DNA of 64,000 nt from an uncultured Pelagibacteraceae bacterium (GTDB lineage: Bacteria; Pseudomonadota; Alphaproteobacteria; Pelagibacterales; Pelagibacteraceae), in the NCBI GenBank assembly GCA_902579105.1, contig CACHFM010000001.1:149567-213566 (forward strand). The letters are read 5' to 3'. Made by a program: the position numbers and the translations under genes. Below are positions 61,265 through 64,000 of the stretch, piece after piece (the first letter of the stretch is position 1; each line of letters starts with the position of its first letter). The notes under the pieces were generated by a model. It did no database searches. It was given only the letters and a program-made list of their open reading frames with translations, and was not told where the DNA came from.

Positions 61265-62338
61265 TTATAATTTTATACCAGAACCTTTTAAAAATGCAGC
61301 ATTTTCATCTAAAGGCCATCTAGGTTTTGCAGGATAGTCTAAGTCATTAAATTGTTTTAATTTAAATTTTTCTAATCCTACCATTCCAATCATTGCAGCA
61401 TTATCTCCACATAATTCTAAAGGTGGAAATAAACTTTTGTAATTATTTTCTTCACATATATTAATTAACATAGACCTGATTTTTTTATTTGCAGCAACAC
61501 CCCCAGCAACAACAAATACTTTTTTATTTGTATTATTTTGTTTTTCAAATTCATTGAATGCTATTTTTGTTTTTTTTTTTAATATTTCTTCAACAGTTTT
61601 TTGAAAAGAAGCCGCTAAATCAAATTTTTCTTGTTCAGTTTTGATTGTTTTAGTTATTTTCAATATTGCAGTTTTAAGACCTGCAAAAGATAAATTACAA
61701 CCACCTTTATTATAAATTGGTTTTGGTAAATCAAATTTTATAGGATCACCTTTTTTAGCTAAAATTTCAATTTTAGGACCGCCAGGAAAATCGATTCCTA
61801 AAAGTTTTGCAGTTTTATCAAATGCTTCACCTAATGCATCATCAATAGTTGTTCCAAGTCTTTTATATTTTCCAAGACCTTTAACATTTAAATATTGAGT
61901 ATGACCCCCTGAAATTAATAAAAGCAGATAAGGATAATCAAGTCTTGAATTTAGTTTTGGGCTTAATGCATGTCCTTCTAAATGATTTACAGCAATAAAT
62001 GGTTTATTTATTGAAGATGCAAAAGCTTTTCCAAAACTTAAGCCAACCGATAAACATACAATTAATCCAGGTCCAGCAGTTGAAGCTACAGCGTCTATTT
62101 CTTCAATTTTTCTTCCGCTCTCATCAATTGCCTTTTGAACTATCCAATCTATTTTCTCGATATGAGATCGAGCTGCTAATTCTGGAACAACTCCTCCAAA
62201 TTCTTTATGAATAGCTATTTGACTAGAAACAATATTGGATAAAATTATAGGAATTCCTTGCTCATTTTCAGTTATTAAGGATGCAGCAGTTTCATCACAA
62301 CTAGATTCTATTCCAAGAATTAAGGGTTTTTTACTCAT
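61265..62338 (-). CDS. tsaD: tRNA N6-threonylcarbamoyladenosine synthase subunit TsaD
   Basis: TsaD transfers threonylcarbamoyl to A37 of ANN-decoding tRNAs. The ASKHA fold is evident: ILGIESSCDETAASLI near residues 7-22, metal-binding NHLEGHALSP near 118-127 with the paired histidines, LLLISGGHTQYL near 139-150, FSGP-like region DDALGEAFDKTAKLLG near 167-182, and VAGGVAANKKIRSML near 276-290. The length of 357 residues is normal. It is divergent from hemC across 56 bases. Confidence 0.97.
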   Translation of the reverse strand: MSKKPLILGIESSCDETAASLITENEQGIPIILSNIVSSQIAIHKEFGGVVPELAARSHIEKIDWIVQKAIDESGRKIEEIDAVASTAGPGLIVCLSVGLSFGKAFASSINKPFIAVNHLEGHALSPKLNSRLDYPYLLLLISGGHTQYLNVKGLGKYKRLGTTIDDALGEAFDKTAKLLGIDFPGGPKIEILAKKGDPIKFDLPKPIYNKGGCNLSFAGLKTAILKITKTIKTEQEKFDLAASFQKTVEEILKKKTKIAFNEFEKQNNTNKKVFVVAGGVAANKKIRSMLINICEENNYKSLFPPLELCGDNAAMIGMVGLEKFKLKQFNDLDYPAKPRWPLDENAAFLKGSGIKL

Positions 62339-62394
62339 TCAAATAGTTTTTAATAATTGTACAATCTTAATACAAGTAAGAAATAAATTTATTT

Positions 62395-63312
62395 ATGAGT
62401 AAACAAATAACGATCGGATCTAGAGGCAGTAAATTAGCATTACTCTACGCTCAAAAAGCTAAAGAAAGTATTATAAAAAATACTAATTTGGTTAATAAAG
62501 ATATTTTTATTAAAATAATTACTACTGTGGGTGATCAGGTACAGGATATAAGATTATCTGAAGTTGGTGGTAAAGGTTTATTTTCAAGCAATTTAGAAAA
62601 AGAACTTCAAGAAAAAAATATTGATATAGCAGTCCATGCACTTAAGGATTTACCAGCAATTGAAACAAAAGGATTAATTACCAATTCATTTTTAAAAAGA
62701 AATGATCCAAGAGAAATTTTAATTTCTAAAAGTAAAAAAAAACTTAAGGAATTAAATGCGAATTCAATTGTAGGAACTTCTTCGTACAGAAGAGAATTTC
62801 AAATAAAAAAAATAAGACCAGATGTTAATTGTAAAGTTATTAGAGGTAATGTTGATACTAGAATAAAAAAATTAAAAGAAGGTATATATGATGCAATAAT
62901 TTTATCATATGCAGGAATAAAACATTTAGAATATGAAAATGAAATTTCTGAAATATTTGCAACTGAAGAAATGATTCCGAGTGCTGGACAAGGTATTATT
63001 GCTATTCAATGTAGAGAAGATGATGAAGAAATAATTTCTATTTTAAAGAAAATTAATCATAACGAAACTTATAAAAGAGCTTATGCTGAAAGAAATATTT
63101 TAAAAGTTTTAGAGGGAGATTGTGAAACTGCTATAGGTGCTCATTCAAAAATTAATGAAGATAATATTACTATCGAGGCTGAACTTTTTTCTTTAGATGG
63201 CTCTCAGAGATTTTATGAAAAAAAAACAAAGAAAATTGATAAATTCAAAGAAATTGGTACAGAAATTGGTAAAATTTTAAAAATAAAATCAAATAATTCT
63301 TATAAAAGGTGA
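62395..63312 (+). CDS. hemC: porphobilinogen deaminase (hydroxymethylbilane synthase)
   Basis: HemC polymerises four porphobilinogens into hydroxymethylbilane. Family motifs: TIGSRGSKLALLYAQ near residues 6-20, HALKDLPA near 82-89, GTSSYRREFQIKKIRPD near 125-141 and RGNVDTRIKKL near 147-157. The dipyrromethane cofactor cysteine is in LEGDCETAIGAH near 239-250. The length of 305 residues is normal. The ATG at 62395 gives the expected N-terminus. hemD follows after one base. Confidence 0.97.
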   Translation: MSKQITIGSRGSKLALLYAQKAKESIIKNTNLVNKDIFIKIITTVGDQVQDIRLSEVGGKGLFSSNLEKELQEKNIDIAVHALKDLPAIETKGLITNSFLKRNDPREILISKSKKKLKELNANSIVGTSSYRREFQIKKIRPDVNCKVIRGNVDTRIKKLKEGIYDAIILSYAGIKHLEYENEISEIFATEEMIPSAGQGIIAIQCREDDEEIISILKKINHNETYKRAYAERNILKVLEGDCETAIGAHSKINEDNITIEAELFSLDGSQRFYEKKTKKIDKFKEIGTEIGKILKIKSNNSYKR

Positions 63313-63313
63313 A

Positions 63314-64000
63314 ATGCATATTTTATTAACTAGACCACTAGATGATTGTTCGGAAATGATTTTAAAGTTTCAATCATTAGGTCATCAAGTTTCTCATCTT
63401 CCATTGCTAAAAATAGAGAAGATGAATTATAAAAAAATAAATTTTTCTGATTACGGTGGAATTATTTTTACCAGCGCAAATGCAGTAAAATTTTTAAATT
63501 TAAATACATTAGATAAAAATATAAAATGTTTTTGTGTAGGTAGCTCTACAGAAAAAAAAGCTAGAAGTGTAGGTTTTCAAAATACAGTTGCTGCTGAAGG
63601 TAATGTCTCAAATCTAAAAGAGTTAATATTACAAAATTATGAATCTAAAGAAAAACAGTTATTGTATGTTAGCGGTGAAATAATATCAGTTGATTTAGAA
63701 CAACAATTATTAAGAGAAGGTTTATCAATTAAAAGAATTATAAATTATCGAGTTAATCATAATCAAAAATTTAATGAAAATTTTGTTGAAGAATTAAAGT
63801 TAAATATGCCAGATATGGTCTATATTTACTCTCAAAATAGTGCGTCAAGTTTTTTGAATTTTATTAAGCTTTATCAATTAAAAAACTTATGGATGAATAC
63901 TAATTTAATGTGTATTGGTGAAAAAACCTCGTCAATATTGAATGAAATTAAATGGAAAAAGATATTTCTTTTTAATTCTGGAGAAGAGGAGTTTTTGTTA
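63314..64000 (+). CDS. hemD: uroporphyrinogen-III synthase, cut by the window end
   Basis: An ORF begins ATG at 63314, one base after the hemC stop, and stays open through all 229 codons to the window edge, so the C-terminus is missing. It starts MHILLTRPLDDCSEMILKFQ, the HemD family opening, and has GIIFTSANAVKFLN near residues 48-61, CFCVGSSTEKKARSVGF near 72-88 and the second-domain MVYIYSQNSASSFLNFI near 168-184. HemD closes hydroxymethylbilane into uroporphyrinogen III. Position after hemC is diagnostic. Only a few residues are probably missing, given the usual 230-260. Confidence 0.92.
   Translation, partial: MHILLTRPLDDCSEMILKFQSLGHQVSHLPLLKIEKMNYKKINFSDYGGIIFTSANAVKFLNLNTLDKNIKCFCVGSSTEKKARSVGFQNTVAAEGNVSNLKELILQNYESKEKQLLYVSGEIISVDLEQQLLREGLSIKRIINYRVNHNQKFNENFVEELKLNMPDMVYIYSQNSASSFLNFIKLYQLKNLWMNTNLMCIGEKTSSILNEIKWKKIFLFNSGEEEFLL

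Noticed and set aside
1..64000. CRISPR arrays, insertion sequences, prophage or integrase genes
   Set aside because: No spaced repeats, transposase or integrase-like proteins were seen on either strand.

Overview
The window looks like the replication-origin region of a SAR11 alphaproteobacterium (Candidatus Pelagibacter type). Four things point there. The DNA is very AT-rich, with lysine-, asparagine- and isoleucine-rich proteins. Coding density is extreme: no gap exceeds 300 bases, and many neighbouring genes overlap by 1-20 bases. Regulators and mobile DNA are almost absent. The gene order leuS-lptE-holA-parB-parA-rsmG-mnmG-mnmE-rho-hemH-hemE / ppsR-maf-aroE-coaE-dnaQ-secB matches the order flanking the Caulobacter and Rickettsia origins as I know it. 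I saw no insertion sequence, prophage, CRISPR array, rRNA or recognisable riboswitch.

Layout. 0-5.6 kb: malic enzyme (maeB), then a reduced envelope cluster (BON lipoprotein, rsmI, LpoA-like protein) and rdgB. 5.6-12 kb: grpE-dnaK-dnaJ, a small membrane protein, dapB, nth and a PfkB kinase. 11.9-16 kb: a 39-residue ArfA-like ribosome-rescue protein, a winged-helix regulator, an L,D-transpeptidase, a YggS protein, a ThiE-like protein, a major porin and a DUF3576 lipoprotein. 16-30 kb: the origin-left arm, including a perfect parS site inside rsmG and a hemG-hemH-hemE cluster. 29.8-30.1 kb: an intergenic region with two perfect DnaA boxes and AT-rich 11-bp repeats, the probable oriC. 30-38 kb: the origin-right arm (ppsR to secB, fxsA, Tim44-like, Smr), a sulfotransferase and hslUV. 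38.4-41.4 kb: hisBHAFE. 41.4-44.4 kb: malyl-CoA lyase with malate-CoA ligase (mcl-mtkA-mtkB). 44.4-50.7 kb: HIT, GNAT, lolA, ftsK, a UbiH-like hydroxylase, a Lon-N-domain protein and a second sulfotransferase. 50.7-55.4 kb: tRNA-Gly(GCC), pterin dehydratase, purH, heparinase II/III-like protein, rpe and a membrane protein. 55.4-60.4 kb: an acetate-type Na+ symporter with its small subunit, an unknown protein and acetyl-CoA synthetase. 60.4-64 kb: EVE protein, an unknown exported protein, tsaD, hemC and a hemD that runs off the window edge.

How it works together. Genes left of the putative origin (20.1-29.8 kb) lie on the minus strand and those right of it (30.1-33.7 kb) on the plus strand, so both arms are read away from it, along with replication. 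ParA/ParB and parS lie about 7.6 kb from the DnaA boxes and provide segregation. Central carbon genes converge on acetyl-CoA, malate and glyoxylate: symporter plus Acs supply acetyl-CoA, MtkAB plus Mcl interconvert malate with acetyl-CoA and glyoxylate, and MaeB decarboxylates malate. Heme synthesis is represented at both ends (hemG/H/E and hemC/D). The items most worth a second look are the oriC/parS pair, the minimal ArfA, the malyl-CoA cluster, the repeat-encoded lysine-rich head of Acs and two paralogous sulfotransferases set among conserved housekeeping genes.
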